Of a DNA stretch of 64,000 bases, positions 1 to 11,695 are shown one piece after another. Below the pieces are notes generated by a model, which saw only the letters and a list, made by a program, of their open reading frames with translations, had not been told where the DNA came from and did not search any database. The DNA lies in the NCBI GenBank assembly GCA_020746105.1, contig CM036620.1, positions 44,350,706-44,414,705 of the forward strand. The letters run 5' to 3'. Source of the stretch: Trogon surrucura. Its lineage: Eukaryota; Chordata; Aves; Trogoniformes; Trogonidae. Position 1 is the stretch's first letter. Each line of letters opens with the position of its first letter. A program made the position numbers and the translations under genes.

Positions 1-1127
1 AATTAATTCTGAGTAATTGTGTAATCCCAAGCCCCAGGCACTGAAATCCTGCAGTTAAAAAGCCCAGAGAGCCATTGAAAGCTAACATTACTCTGCAAAG
101 GTCTGCAATGAGCAGGAACAGCCTTGTAGCGTAGAAGTCAGAAACTGGAAGATCACTAGTAATTAAATTAATAGCAGTGAGCCCAAGGCCATGTTTCTTC
201 ATCTTCCGTTTCTCATATTGCCTCTCATTTTTTCTGTGGCACTCTTTTCATCTTTCTTTCTCCTCATTAACACTTGTTAACACTTTTTTTTTTCCCCTTG
301 GCTTCTTTTGCTTTTAAAATTATTTTGTACAATTTTGTATTCATTTTTCTTCATCTGTGTTATTTCCCTGTTGGCTTATCTGTCTTCATTTTTTCTGATT
401 CTTTCTTCTATTATTTTCCTTCCTTCACTGTTACCTTCTCCTTTTGCTTTCTGCTTCCTTTTTATTTGTTGTTCCATGTATCTAACATCTCCTTGTGTAA
501 CTGTATTGGTTTTCTATCAAAAAGGACTCCTCCAGCACCTCTGATAGTGCTTCCTCATTCCATGTGAATCATTTGACCGGTACTATTCAAAGGACTATAT
601 TTTTGTTATTCTACCAAAAATTTCTGTATCTTTTTCTGAAACTATGCAGTTCAGTTTGCTCTGTGCACACATTTTAGGATTGCAGCTGCAGTAAAATGAC
701 GTGACAGTAGCATGAACGATGATAATAGAACCATATAAACTGTGAATATTATAACAGAGGGTCTAAATTTCTTAGCGTAATTTAGGGTCTTTTTAGTAAC
801 TAGCAATCCACATGTGCATTCACCAGAACTGAATTTTCCTCTTTAGAGGGGATGATGCAATGTAGTATAGCGATATGCAACAGTTTTACCAACTTAAACG
901 TGTGTTACCATGCAAGCTAAATTATTTATTACAGGTGGAATTGCTTTTTCTTCCATGTCATACCTGTAAGATAGGCCATGCAGGCCAACATATTTGAGCA
1001 CGTAGCAACAGTCTGCGTTTGGAACATTAATTTTAAAAAGACTAAGCAGTCTCAGCCTTTTAGTATTTCCCCCTTTGTCATCAAGTGAAATATTTGCATG
1101 AATGTTAGTAGGTCTCAACTTCTGCCA
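1..1127. other. Non-coding AT-rich DNA, no gene seen
   Basis: No recognisable exon, repeat or RNA gene. The only structure is a pyrimidine-rich block, listed separately. The predicted peptides here are short and rich in Phe, Leu and Ser, as expected from pyrimidine-rich DNA. Confidence 0.6.
190..560 (+). repeat. Polypyrimidine-rich low-complexity block
   Basis: For about 370 bases the plus strand is mostly T and C, with runs such as the T tract near 283-293 and many ttcctt/ctttct words. It is not a clean microsatellite. Open frames across it (274-567 and 308-544) give a greasy Phe/Leu/Ser peptide that follows from base composition and shows no domain. Such tracts can be decayed poly-pyrimidine repeats; no function is inferred. 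Confidence 0.5.
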
Positions 1128-1846
1128 TGGGTCAGGGCAATTGTAAACACGGATAGAGACTGGAGGATGAGCAGATTGATAAGAGCAGCCCTGCAGAGAA
1201 GAACTTGGGACTATTGCTGGATAAAAAAAACAGAGTATGAGCCAGCAATACGCGCTCACAGCCCAGAAAGCCAATCGCATCCTGGACTGCATCAAAAGAA
1301 GCGTAGCCAGCAGGTCGAGGAAGGTGATTATGCCCTCTACTGTGCTCTCATGAGACCTCACCTGCAGTACTGTGTTCAGCTCTGGGGCCCCCAGCATAAA
1401 AAAGACATGGACCTATTGAAACAGGGCTGGAGCACCTCCCCTATGAGGACAGGCTGAGAGAATTAGAGTTGTTCAGCCTGGAGAAGAGAAGGCTCCAGGG
1501 AGACCTTATTGTGGCTTTCCAGTACTTAAGGGGGGCCTACAGGAAAGATGGGGAGGGACCCTTTATCAGGGAGTACAACAAGAGATAACAGTTTCAAGCT
1601 GAAAGAGGATAGATTTAAATTAGATATTAGAAAGAAATTATTTTCTCTGAGAGTAGTGAGCCACAAACAGGTTGTCCAGAGAAGTGGCAGATGCCCCTTC
1701 CCTGGAAGTGTTCAAGGCCAAATTGGATGGCTCTTTGAGAACCAGATCTAGTGCAAGGTGTCCCTGCCCATGGCAGAGGGGTTGGAAGTAGTTGATTTTT
1801 AATGCTCTTTCCAACCCAAACCATACCATGATTCCATGATTCTATA
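1128..1846 (+). mobile_element. CR1 LINE, decayed 3' part of ORF2 plus 3' tail
   Basis: Reading on the plus strand gives broken pieces of the C-terminal part of CR1 ORF2: a segment like [20 protein letters not shown] (about 1347-1406), then the typical LFSLEKRRL-type and RLDIRKKLF-type segments in shifted frames. It ends in the CR1 3' UTR with tccctgcccatggcagaggggttgg and a tail ending in attccatgattctata. CR1 is the dominant LINE of birds and inserts by target-primed reverse transcription, so copies are usually 5'-truncated, as here. The RT palm is absent. Many stops and frame changes indicate an old, inactive copy. The left edge is approximate. Confidence 0.88.
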
Positions 1847-2749
1847 AATTGTGACTGTAGCAGGAACTTTTTTTTCCCCCTGAGAAATTAGCATGTGTTT
1901 TGAGGGCTCAATTTGACTCTCATGATGTGAGTTTTTCAGTAAGCAGGATACCCTGGTTTGAGAGACATGGGATTACAGAACTTCTGTTAGAGCTTTGGTT
2001 TGAAGCAGACATTTTTTAGGGGAAAGTAAACTGACGCTATAGGCTTTCATATCAAAATCTGGACAGCAAGCAATAAAGGGAACATTTATTATTTCGTTCT
2101 TTACACTGTTGTCAGAATGTTTTCCACAGGAATATGACATTGTGAAGTTCAGTGTTACACACTGAGGGACTAAGGAATTTCTGTTAGAACTTGTTATGAG
2201 CCTTATATTTTGGGAATATAAACGAAGAAAAGAAAGAACATCTTTATGAGTCAGAGGATATCAATGAACAGCCAAGAAAAAAAAGAAATACTGCATGAAT
2301 TCACTGCATGAATTGAGAAGGTATTTCCACAAGAAATAGAGAGAAAAGAAATCTGTGTATAAGGAAGAATATTAAAAAAAAAGTATTTTCAGTTGGAAAT
2401 CAGAATTAAGTTTCTAATCTCTGAGGAGAGGGTTTAGAACTACTTTCCATGAAGGGTAGGGTAGCTAGAAATAAAGATGAGCACATGAGTTTGATTTATA
2501 AACTGTGGGTGCTTGTTATCACAGTCAATAAGCTAGTGATATCTTCAGCACTTTCTATAGAATTAGTGTAGGGGTGGCCACTGAAAAAGAATTATTCATA
2601 TTTCTGTACTCATTATTACCTGTTACTGGCATTTTAGCTTACTTCTCACAGTTTTCTTTTGGAGAAAGTCTCAGCTCTCTCCATTTTCTTGAAGTCATGA
2701 CATAAAATCAATGGGCATATATTCCCTCTAAACTTACAACACTTAAGAT
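1847..2749. other. Non-coding stretch, nothing recognised
   Basis: AT-rich single-copy-looking DNA. A small direct repeat, actgcatgaattc / actgcatgaattg, sits near 2291-2316. No exon, RNA gene or repeat family was recognised. Confidence 0.55.
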
Positions 2750-3645
2750 CAGATCTCCCCTGTGCTTCCTTTTCTGCAGCCTAAATAACCCCAGTTCCTC
2801 AACTGCTCCTCATAACGCTTGTTCTCAATACCCTTCACCAGCTTTGTTGTTCTTCTTTGGATACACTCCAGCACCTCAATGTATTTCTTGTAGTGAGAGG
2901 CCCAAAACTGAACACAGGATTTGAAGTGCAGTTTTACCAATGCAAAGTACGGGGGATCAAACACTTCTCTACTGCTGCTGGCCACACTATTTCTGATTCA
3001 GGCCAGGATGTCATTGGCCTTCTTGGCCACCTGGGCACACTGCTGGCTCATGTTCAGATGGCTGTCAGCCAACATCCCCAGGTCCTTTTCTTCTGTGCAT
3101 CTTTCCAGACTCTCTTTCCCAAGCCTATAGTGTTCGATAGGGTTGTTGCGACCCAAGTGCAGGATTCAGCACTTGACCTTGTTGAACCTTGTATAATTGA
3201 CCTGAGCCCATTGATCCAGCTTGTCCAGATCCCACTGTAGTGCCTTTCTTCCCACAAGCAGATCAACACTCCCACCTAACTTATGTCATGTGCAAACTTA
3301 CTGAGGATGCGCTAAATCCCCTCATCCAGATCACTGATAAAGATATTAAACAGAAATGGCCTCTATACTGAGCTCTGGGGAACACCACTCTTTTCCTGGC
3401 CATCCAGCCATTTTTTTATCCAATGAAGAGTATGCCCATCCAAACCATGAGCAGTCAGTTTCTCCAGGAGAATGCTGTAGGAAACAATGTCAAAAGTTTT
3501 ACTAAAATCCAGATATATGACATCCTCATCCTTTCCCTCATCCACTAAGTGGGTCACTTGTCATAAAAGGAGATCAGGTTAGTCAGGCAGGACCTGCCTT
3601 TCATAAACCCATACTGACTGGGCCTGATCACCTGGTTATGCTGAC
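2750..3645 (-). mobile_element. CR1 LINE fragment, RT to C-terminal part of ORF2, minus strand
   Basis: On the minus strand 3557-3363 reads as RT motif A and what follows (VIYLDFSKTFDIVSYSILLE and then a WIKKWLDG segment). Farther on, 2985-2749 reads LVKLHFKSCVQFWASHYKKY and a QRRTTKLVKGIENKRYEEQL segment, the usual post-RT region of CR1 ORF2. Between them are shifted frames with a recognisable KADAEFCTWV-type stretch. Both ends lie inside ORF2, with no 3' UTR or tail on the left, so the copy is truncated at both ends or was cut after insertion. It is broken by several stops and frameshifts and so is old. Edges are approximate. Confidence 0.88.
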
Positions 3646-4208
3646 TGTTATCCTGTTGGGCTTCTATTTTATCACAAGTATCAACAATTAAAATCCATTA
3701 TTCTTCCCACAGTAATGATATTATATAAAACCAGCAAACTTTTATTGGGAGGATTGTTTATTGTCTTTTTCTTCCTGCTTCTGAGTCTCTGGAGTACAGT
3801 CAGTTCATATTTTCACTTTTTTTTTCACAAGCACTACTATCTTTATTTGTTAATATTTTTAGAAAAATGAAGGTGACAGCTAGGTCAAAGAGAGGTATTT
3901 GTGAGAAAGCAAGGCATTATTAGTCTTCTAGTAAAATATGAAGGTTTACTACAATGTCATAGCTTGCCATAATCATGCAGCAAGCAAAGATAAGCTACAA
4001 ATAATATCACTGAAATGTATTGTTTTGGCCTTAGTTATTAATTGCAATGAAAGGTTTCTAGTCTTTTGCCTCTAACAGTGAGAGTAATAGATAGCAAAGC
4101 ATCTACCATGAAATTCGTGTTCAGAAGAATTAAATTTTGTTAAATTAAAATCTGTTAAATTTTAATTAAAATCTGTTGAATTTTGAGTGTAAAATAATAT
4201 AATATATA
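3646..4208. other. Very AT-rich non-coding stretch
   Basis: It holds T runs (near 3818-3828) and an imperfect tandem of ttaaattaaaatctgtt-like words at about 4133-4190. No gene or repeat family is recognised. It runs up to the target-site duplication of the next CR1. Confidence 0.55.
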
Positions 4209-4225
4209 GACACTCATTTAATATC
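4209..4225. repeat. Target-site duplication, left copy (CR1 4226-6055)
   Basis: The 17 bases gacactcatttaatatc are repeated exactly at 6056-6072, on either side of the minus-strand CR1. This copy abuts the 3' tail of the element. The match stops exactly at both element boundaries, which supports a true target-site duplication. Confidence 0.9.
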
Positions 4226-6055
4226 ACAGAATCACAGAATCACAGAATGTTAGAGGTTGGAAGGGACCTTAAAGATCATCTAGTCCAACCCCCCTACCGG
4301 AGCAGGACCACCTACACTAGAGCGCACAGGAACGCATCCAGGCGGGTTTTGAATGTCTCAAGAGAAGGAGATTCCACAACCTCCCTGGGCAGCCTGTTCC
4401 AGTGCACGGTCACCCTTACAGTAAAAAAGTTTTTCCTCATATTTTTCTGGAACCTCCTGTGTTCCAGCTTCCACCCATTGCCCCTTGTCCTGTCAGTGGA
4501 TGCCGCTGAAAAGAGCCTGGCTCCATCCTCCTGACATTCCCCCTTGACATATTTATAAACATTGATGAGGTCACCCCTCAGCCTCCTCTTCTCCAAGCTA
4601 AAGAGATCCAGCTCCTTCAGCCTTTCCTCATAAGGGAGATGCTCCACTCCCTTCACCATCTTTGTGGCTCTACGCTGGACTCTCTCCAGCAGCTCCCTGT
4701 CCTTCTTGAACTGAGGGGCCCAGAACTGGACACAATATTCCAGATGTGGCCTCACCAGGGCAGAGTAGAGGGGCAGGAGGACCTCTCTTGACCTACTTGC
4801 TACTCCCCTTCTAATACACCCCAGGATGCCATTGGCCTTCTTGGCCACGAGGGCACATTGCTGGCTCATGGTCATCCTGCTGTCCACTAGAACCCCCAGG
4901 TCCCTTTCCCCTGCACTGCTCTCCAGCAGGGCAGTCCCCAACCTATATTGGTACATGGGGTTATTTTTTCCCAAGTGCAAAACTCTACACTTGCCCTTAT
5001 TAAACTTCATAAGATTTCTCCCCGCCCAGCCCTCCAGCCTGTCTAGGTCTCTCTGAATGGCTGCACAGCCTTCTGGTGTGTCAACCACTCCCCCCAACTT
5101 CGTATCATCAGCAAACTTGCTGACAACATTCTCTAATCCCTCATCCAGATCATTGATGAATATATTAAACAGCACCGGCCCAAGCACTGACCCCTGAGGG
5201 ACCCCACTAGACACAGGCAACCAGCCAGACTCAGCCCCATTGACCACAACCCTCTGGCTTCTTCTCTTCAACCAGTTCTCGACCCACCTCACTACTTGGT
5301 CATCCAGACCACACTTCCTCAGTTTACCTATGAGGATGCTGTGGGAGACGGTGTCAAAGGCCTTGCTGATGTCCAGGTAGACCACGTCCACTGCATGGCC
5401 ACCATCCATCCACCTGGTTATGTCTTCATAAAAGGCTATCAGGTTCGTCAAACATGACTTCCCCTTGGCAAAGCCATGCTGACTGCTCCTAATAACCTTC
5501 TTATCCTTGATATGCCTAGAGACAGCGTCAAGGATAAGATGTTCCATCACCTTTCCAGGGATGGAGGTGAGGCTGACCGGTCTGTAGTTACTCGGGTCAT
5601 CCTTCCTGCCCTTCTTATAGACTGGAGTGACATTGGCTTTCCTCCAGTCTTCAGGCACCTCACCTGTTACCCACGACTTACCAAAGATGATGGAGAGTGG
5701 CCTAGCAATGACTCCCGCCAGCTCCCTCAGCACCCGTGGGTGCATCCCATCAGGGCCCATGGATTTATGAATGTCCAAGTGTTCAAACTGATCCTTAACC
5801 CACTCCTCATCAATCAGGGCAGACTCCTCCTTTGTCATGACTTCCACTGGGACCTCAGGGGACTGAGGCTCCTGAGGACGGTCTCCAACAGTGTAGACAG
5901 AGGCAAAGAAGGCATTCAGCAACTCTGCCTTCTTTCTGTCCTCTGTCTCCAGGACACCCACCTCATTCAACAGAGGGCCTACATTGCCTCTAGTGTTAGT
6001 TTTGTCAGCAATGTATTTGAAGAAGCCCTTTCTGTTGTCTTTGACCTCCATATCT
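4226..6055 (-). mobile_element. Young 5'-truncated CR1 LINE with open RT frame
   Basis: On the minus strand the element runs from the middle of ORF2 to the full 3' UTR and ends in three copies of the CR1 tail unit (attctgtg; seen on the plus strand as cacagaat at 4226-4249). The 3' UTR is about 86 bases. It lacks ORF1 and the ORF2 endonuclease domain, the usual result of incomplete reverse transcription. The remaining ORF2 is uninterrupted, and a perfect 17-bp duplication flanks the element, so the insertion is young for the window. The tail at 16275-16424 is very similar, so both copies belong to one subfamily. Confidence 0.97.
4312..6055 (-). CDS. CR1 ORF2 fragment: reverse transcriptase and C-terminal region, open frame
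   Basis: About 580 codons read without a stop. Numbering from the first codon of the open frame, which begins a few bases outside the element at 6060: an N-terminal linker; RT finger segments with [19 protein letters not shown] (about 158-176) and [10 protein letters not shown] (194-203); motif [13 protein letters not shown] with Asp230 (229-240); motif [13 protein letters not shown] (284-295); and the catalytic motif C FADD (316-319, Asp318 and Asp319). The CR1 C-terminal region with [14 protein letters not shown] (437-450) follows. The three catalytic Asp are present. Full CR1 ORF2 is near 1000 residues with an N-terminal AP-type endonuclease; that part is missing, so no native start codon exists and the element cannot move alone. 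The antisense open frame at 5476-6057 is a shadow. Confidence 0.93.
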
Positions 6056-6072
6056 GACACTCATTTAATATC
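6056..6072. repeat. Target-site duplication, right copy (CR1 4226-6055)
   Basis: Exact repeat of gacactcatttaatatc at 4209-4225. It lies at the 5'-truncated end of the CR1 and marks the insertion boundary to the base. Confidence 0.9.
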
Positions 6073-9000
6073 TGTCTCCATGCATAGCCAACATAGGCCT
6101 CACTGAAAGCGTAGTATGAAACTTAGAATGTGTAAACACATTATACATGCAAGTATGCTATTTACTGTATTTTATAACAGAAGACCATTAATGTGTTTAC
6201 TCAGAGTACACTCACAGATAAGAAGAGTTTCACTCATGACTACCCTTCATCAGCACAATATTGATCAATTCACAAGCTTTTATTTCAGGAAGGAAGTCAC
6301 ATCAAAATGAAGGCACCAAAGCGTAAAATAGAATTAATCAATACAGACTCAACACTGAGAACAGAAACCAAATAAACCCACACATTTTACTGATCTGTAG
6401 GGACCAAACTGTAGAGAATTTACAATAGAAGCATAGTATAGGCACTGCCAATATGTTTAAATGTTGTATATCTGTGTTTATACTATCTTAAAGGTGAGTA
6501 TCTATACATATATATACAGCTTTAAGTCATCTTAAAAGTCTGACCCATTTAAGAGCCATTTTACAATGAAGTCTGCACTTAAAAAGAAAAGGAATATCTT
6601 GAACTTAATCCTCAGCACTGACACTTCACATGGAAGAAGTACCATTTCTGTGCAAAATAGTCTCCAAGGCATTTACAGATCTTCTCCAGTGGCCTTGGCA
6701 TGTAGAGAAGGTAGATGCTTCACCTCCCTATCTGTGTAATAGCACAGTTTAAAAGCATGGTTTCCAAGACAACTATCTTGGAAGGTGTTTTGTACTGATC
6801 ACTTTTAACTGAGACTAAAATGGAGACCAAAAAGGAAATTATAACTTTTGCATCATTCTTTCACCTCTGCTTTGAGAGCAATGTGTGTTGCCCTTTGCTT
6901 GTCTTTACTCCAAAGACATGTTTGCAGAGTAAAGGAATATTACCTAGTCTAAAAAACTAAGTTTTCTTTCTTATAGAAGAAAAATAAGGAGTAGATTCCC
7001 AATATTTATTTTATATTTTTTTGACATATACCATACTCAAAGTGGGGGAAACAAAAGAAAAAAAAAAAAAAGGAAAATAAGCCTATATTTAACTACAGCT
7101 AAACAGAAGTTAGGATCTTGCTGAGCTTACTGGGGAATGCTAAGATAGAGACTCCTGCCTCACATCTACTATTTAGTTCTGAAACCTTCCCTCACCTAAG
7201 AGGCAGCAGTTTCCTTTCATAATTGCAAGTTTTCACTTATAAACTCAACAATATCTTGCTGTTATGACAGGGAAGACCTCTCAGCTTCCACATCTTGCTG
7301 AGTTGTGGGAGTTGGATGACCCTCGGAGATCAATCTTTCCGGAAAGGCGCGACCTCCAGGCTCCCCATGAGCTCAGAACTCAGGCGGATCTTGCATTGTG
7401 CAATATTTTCACACTAGCAGTGGCAGCTGGATCACAGGTCAAGGAGGAAGGTTTCTTCCTCTTTTGTTCTTTCTCTTCTTGGCTCATGTCTGCTGCGTTA
7501 GCAAGAAACAGTCAGCAAATTTGAAATAGCTTTCTCTTACTTCTGCAACAAGCTTTGGAGCCACCCATGGTGCTTAGAGTAGTTAAGTGGAAGCAGAAAT
7601 GGGGGAGCACAGATGGAGACAGCAGCTCTGTTTGTGATGAAACCCGTGTTTGTAGAATGTAGTGATATGCTGCAAAACAAGCAAATGATGCCCCAGTTTT
7701 AGTAGCATATATATATATATAATAATTCTCTCATTTTCCTGAGAGTTTCAGCTGCCCCAGATTTACATCTGAATTATGGTGTTATTGTCTGTAGGCTAAA
7801 TTTCGTACTAAAATGACAATAAATGTTTAACAGACTGTTCATGGGGTCTTGATAATGTTGAATCTGTTAACAATCCCATTCTTTGCATTGTTCAACAGCA
7901 AACCCTCTATATGGACTCGATGAGGATTGTCTATCTTACCTTCAGACTTCAGTATTTGATCAAGACTTTAAAAGTTCATTTCTGCAAGATATTGAACGTA
8001 CTTCTTAATTAGCAAAGTTCTTCAACGTGCTAAAACTGATGCATGCGTTTGCTTTAATGTGTGTTTCAATAACTTAAATCCAATATGCTATCACCAGTGA
8101 GCAATGAAGGGACACATTGCAAACATAACTTATATCTAACTGGAGACTCATTAACATTGTTACAGTGCAATGAAAACATCATAGCATAAGCAAAATTCAA
8201 AACCAGATGTGTGTAGAGCTAGATTATCACCTGGAATGCATCTCTTTATTGAATTCAAAGCACTTTTATAAGACAAATTAGTAAAAGATGCTTGAGAAAT
8301 TGATAAATAACATGTTCAGGTTTTAATCTGAAATTACACTATTTTTCTTTAAAGTTCTGTAGGTTGCTATTTTTATATTACATCACTGCAGGATAAATTC
8401 CTTTTTCTGTTTGTTTACTCTTTTTGAAGTCAGGCACCCTCACTCAGAAATCACTGGTAAGTAGGAATTCTGTGTGCATTCTGAGTTCTTATATCACAAG
8501 AAATACATAGAGTTAGTGGTAGGTGACTTGTACAATTTCTTTACGATTTTTGTTGCACACATGGGATATGAATGCTCAATCCTATTGCATGACTTAAAAA
8601 AATGGATTAAAGTGTTTTAATAGTGTTCTCGGTGAAATAACTAAGAACATGCTTTAATTGTTTCCTTTTTGGATTTGATATGCTTGAAATCAGATATTTT
8701 GGATAGTTTCTGTGAGACATTTTCATTGTAGTTGTTAAGCATGAGCTTGGAAAAGTAAAAAAAACCCAGATTTCCATCTTAATGATTTCATGTAGAGTTC
8801 CTTGCATCAAAAGAAGGTTGTTGAATGAGGAAGAGAAAATTTGGTAGCACCTTAGCTACAACCATGCTGTGCTATTAAAGTCATGTAGAAAACCCTCCCT
8901 TCTGAATGAAACCAAGAAAGGCTTTTGGTTACCTAAGAGGAACTTGAACTTCTGTGATTCTGTAAGGAAGAAAACGCTTTTCAGTGTTTGCTTAATTTAA

Positions 9001-9367
9001 ATTGTCTCAATAATTTTTCATAACTAAAGTTGTAAAACACAGAGGATTTTGATTTACGTTTTGTCACACGAGGGCTGTCTGGAGTCTCTAGGTAGAAAGA
9101 GCACATAATGGAAGGGGATGTGGACAAGAGCGTAAGCTAACTAGGATGTGGATACATTTTAACTGTAAGGAATACATGTGGATATTAACTGCCAGTAAAT
9201 GCATGTCCAAAGCTGAGCATTAAGACTCATGAAAGGATAGCGACAATATATTCAGAAGGAAGACATATTTTCTTTATTTACAAATCATTTTAATTTCTGT
9301 ATGCTTGCTAAATGAAACAAAAAAAAATCCTCCAAATAATCAGGAAATAATCAAAATAACCAGGAAA
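6073..9367. other. Non-coding stretch, no gene recognised
   Basis: AT-rich DNA with a poly-A tract (near 7054-7071) and a short TA run (about 7708-7722). A mildly GC-richer patch at 7264-7520 gives an 86-codon open frame (MTGKTSQLPHLAELWELDDP...) with no recognisable domain, splice context or repeat similarity. I see no exon. Confidence 0.5.
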
Positions 9368-10495
9368 GGCTGTGGATGTTATCTGCCTCTAGTAAGGCAT
9401 TCAACACTGTTGCCCACAGCATTCTCCTAGAGAAATTGACTGCTCTTGGCCTGGATGAGCACACACTTCGCTGGGTGAAAAACTGGTTAGATGACCGAAT
9501 TCAAAGAGTTGTGGTCAACAGAGTTAAATCCAGTTGGTGGCCGGTCACGAGTGGTGTCCCCCAGGGCTCAGTACTGGGGCCACTCCTGTTTAACATTTTT
9601 ATCAATGATTTGGACCAGGGGATGGAGTGCACCCTCAGTAAGTTTGCAGACGACACCAAGCTGGGTCGATCTGCTTGAGGGCAGAGAGGCTCTCCAGAGG
9701 GATCTGGATAGTCTGGATCACTGGGCCAAGGCCAACTCAATGAAATTCAAGAAAGCCAAATGCCGAGTCCTGCACTTCAGCCTCAACAACCCACAACAGC
9801 GCTACAGGCTTGAGGAGGAGTGGCTGGAGAGCTGCCAGGCAGAGAGAGACCTAGGGGTGTTGATGGACAGTGGCTGAACATGAGCCAGCAGTGTGCCCAG
9901 GCGGCCAAGAAGGCCAAAGGCATCCTGGCCTGGATCAGAAATGGTGTTGTCAGCAGGAGCAGTGAGGTGATCATGCCCCTGTGCTCGGCTTTGGTGAGGC
10001 CTCACCTCAAGTACTGTGTCCAGTTTTGGGTCCCTCACTACAAGAGAGACTCTGACATGCTGGAGAGGGTACAGAGGTGGTAAAGGATTTGGAGCATGTG
10101 TCGTATGAGGAACAGCTGAGGGATCTGGGGCTGTTTAGCCTGAAGAAGAGACTGAGGGGAGACCTTATCGCTCTCTACAACTACCTGAAAGGAGGTTGGA
10201 GAGAGGCGGGGGTTGGTCTGTTCTCCCTAGTGGTAAGTGATAGGATAACAGGAAATGGCCTTAAGTTGTGCCAGGGGAGTTTCAGATTGGATATTAGGAG
10301 GAAATTCTTTACTGAGAGGATTGTCAGGCATTGGAAGAGGCTGCCCAGGGAGGTGGTTGAGTCGCCATCCCTGGAGGTGCACAGGTAGATGTTGCCTTGA
10401 AGGACATGATTTAGTGGTGCTGATAGGACTAAGACAAGGTTGAACTTGATGATCTTGAAGGTCTCTTCCAGCCAAAACTCTTCTATGATTCTGTG
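9368..10495 (+). mobile_element. CR1 LINE, RT palm to 3' tail, plus strand, broken frame
   Basis: The element starts inside RT motif A ([20 protein letters not shown] near 9384-9440) and continues through motif [13 protein letters not shown] and motif C FADDTKL (to about 9665). The frame then shifts. [11 protein letters not shown] ends one frame near 9877, [19 protein letters not shown] and [20 protein letters not shown] lie in another (9880-10040), and a third frame resumes to near 10388. The 3' UTR follows and ends in ttctatgattctgtg. At least two frameshifts and a stop break ORF2. The sequence of the post-RT segment differs from the 4226 copy, so it is another CR1 subfamily. No clear target-site duplication was seen. 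Confidence 0.93.
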
Positions 10496-11286
10496 AAAAC
10501 TCATGTTTTATCTTGAACCAAAAATCTCATATTGCATACTTGAATTTCCAAGAGTGCATAGTTCCTCTTCTTTCAAAGAAGATATTAAAAATTCCATTTT
10601 TAATCATTATTAATTAAAATAAGCCTCCCAAATACTTTCTGTTTGTGAAATTGGGTTATTTTTTCCATCCTCAAACATACAGTGTTGTCATATAGAAGTA
10701 CAACTTTATAACTAATTTCATATAAAATTCTGGAATACTTTACGCAATTAATAAGGTACTTAAAAAAATTATCTTTGTCTCTTGCCTGTTAGCTTGAAAA
10801 GTTTTCAAGTCTGTTGCACTTCTGTGACCCGTTTTTCGTGTTTTTTTTTCATGGCTACATGCTTAGTCTTTTTACAAAGTTTGAATTTTTGTTCCACGGT
10901 TTTATTATCCATATTTATTTTACCATGTTTTTTTTTACTACTTCCTCCACAGTAATTACCATAAATAGCATGGCTAAAAACCTGATGTCATAGCAGAAGA
11001 TGTTGTTTGTCAAAATTCCCTGTTTTCTCCACTGCAGACATCAAACTGTCCTAATCTATTATTTATTTATTTTTAATCTCTTGTAGGACTAAAACTAGCA
11101 GTCTTTTAGAGTTAGTTCATAAATGACAGAAGGATAAGGAAAGTATTTAATTGTTTCTGAAGCATTTTGAGTGTAACGTTTGGTGACCTAAATTTATTTG
11201 TTTGACATGGAGAGCTTTTCATAGTTACTCTGTAACCTGTGTGTATCTGTACTTTCAGTGACAATCAAATCTATAGCTTCCAAAAA
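10496..11286. other. AT-rich non-coding stretch
   Basis: Between a CR1 tail and the ERV insertion. Short T runs (for example near 10841-10849 and 10929-10936), no gene, RNA or repeat family recognised. Confidence 0.55.
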
Positions 11287-11292
11287 CAGTAT
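11287..11292. repeat. ERV target-site duplication, left copy (cagtat)
   Basis: The six bases cagtat lie directly before the left LTR and again directly after the right LTR (13893-13898). Six-base duplications are usual for avian class II (ERVK/alpha-beta) retroviruses. The preceding base also matches, so a seven-base reading is possible if the LTR is one base shorter. Confidence 0.8.
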
Positions 11293-11695
11293 TCTAGAAG
11301 GGTCCCTTCGGAGAGCCGGCCAAGCCAACGACCATCACACCAATATGGCTACAGATCGTCCTCCCTTTATTGCTCCGGACAGCTCAATATATACAGTTCA
11401 GCAGTGTCCCCGTGCCTGCCCCTTAACAGAGTTCGTCAGTCACAGCTTTACACACACCAGCGTTTTATTGGATAGTGCCATTCCACTATGCAGGCGGCTC
11501 TCGCCCCCCCCTTCTCGCCCCGGGGCCAGCACCTCCAGCCAAGCATCTCTCAAAGCTCTCACAAACCAGATAAAACCTCCTCCTCCCTGTGTTCCAAGGC
11601 AGCTTCAAGGACAGAGCCTCTGTTTAGGCCTAAGCTGGGTTGTCCACACTTTTAAAGTAATACCGCACCTCTGCTCCACAAGAAATTCCTCTACA
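11293..11695 (-). repeat. 3' LTR of the ERVK-like fossil
   Basis: 403 bp, matching 13491-13892 at all but two places. On the minus strand it opens with TGTAGAGG and closes with CCTTCTAGA. It contains a TATA-like stretch (minus strand of about 11385-11393) followed by an AATAAA poly-A signal (minus strand of about 11366-11371), the normal order of an LTR promoter and R region. Another AATAAA-like word lies further 5' near 11463-11470. The predicted plus-strand open frame through it is a shadow. Confidence 0.95.

Noticed and set aside
274-567. Open frame of 97 codons, plus strand, hydrophobic
   Set aside because: It follows from the pyrimidine-rich composition of 190-560 and has no domain or coding signal.
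5476-6057. 193-codon plus-strand open frame
   Set aside because: It is the antisense shadow of the CR1 ORF2 reading frame.
7264-7524. 86-codon plus-strand open frame in a GC-richer patch
   Set aside because: No recognisable domain, splice site pair or repeat similarity.
8935-8968. Possible CR1 tail (aacttgaacttctgtgattctg)
   Set aside because: Only one tail-like unit is present, and no 3' UTR wording precedes it, so chance is likely.
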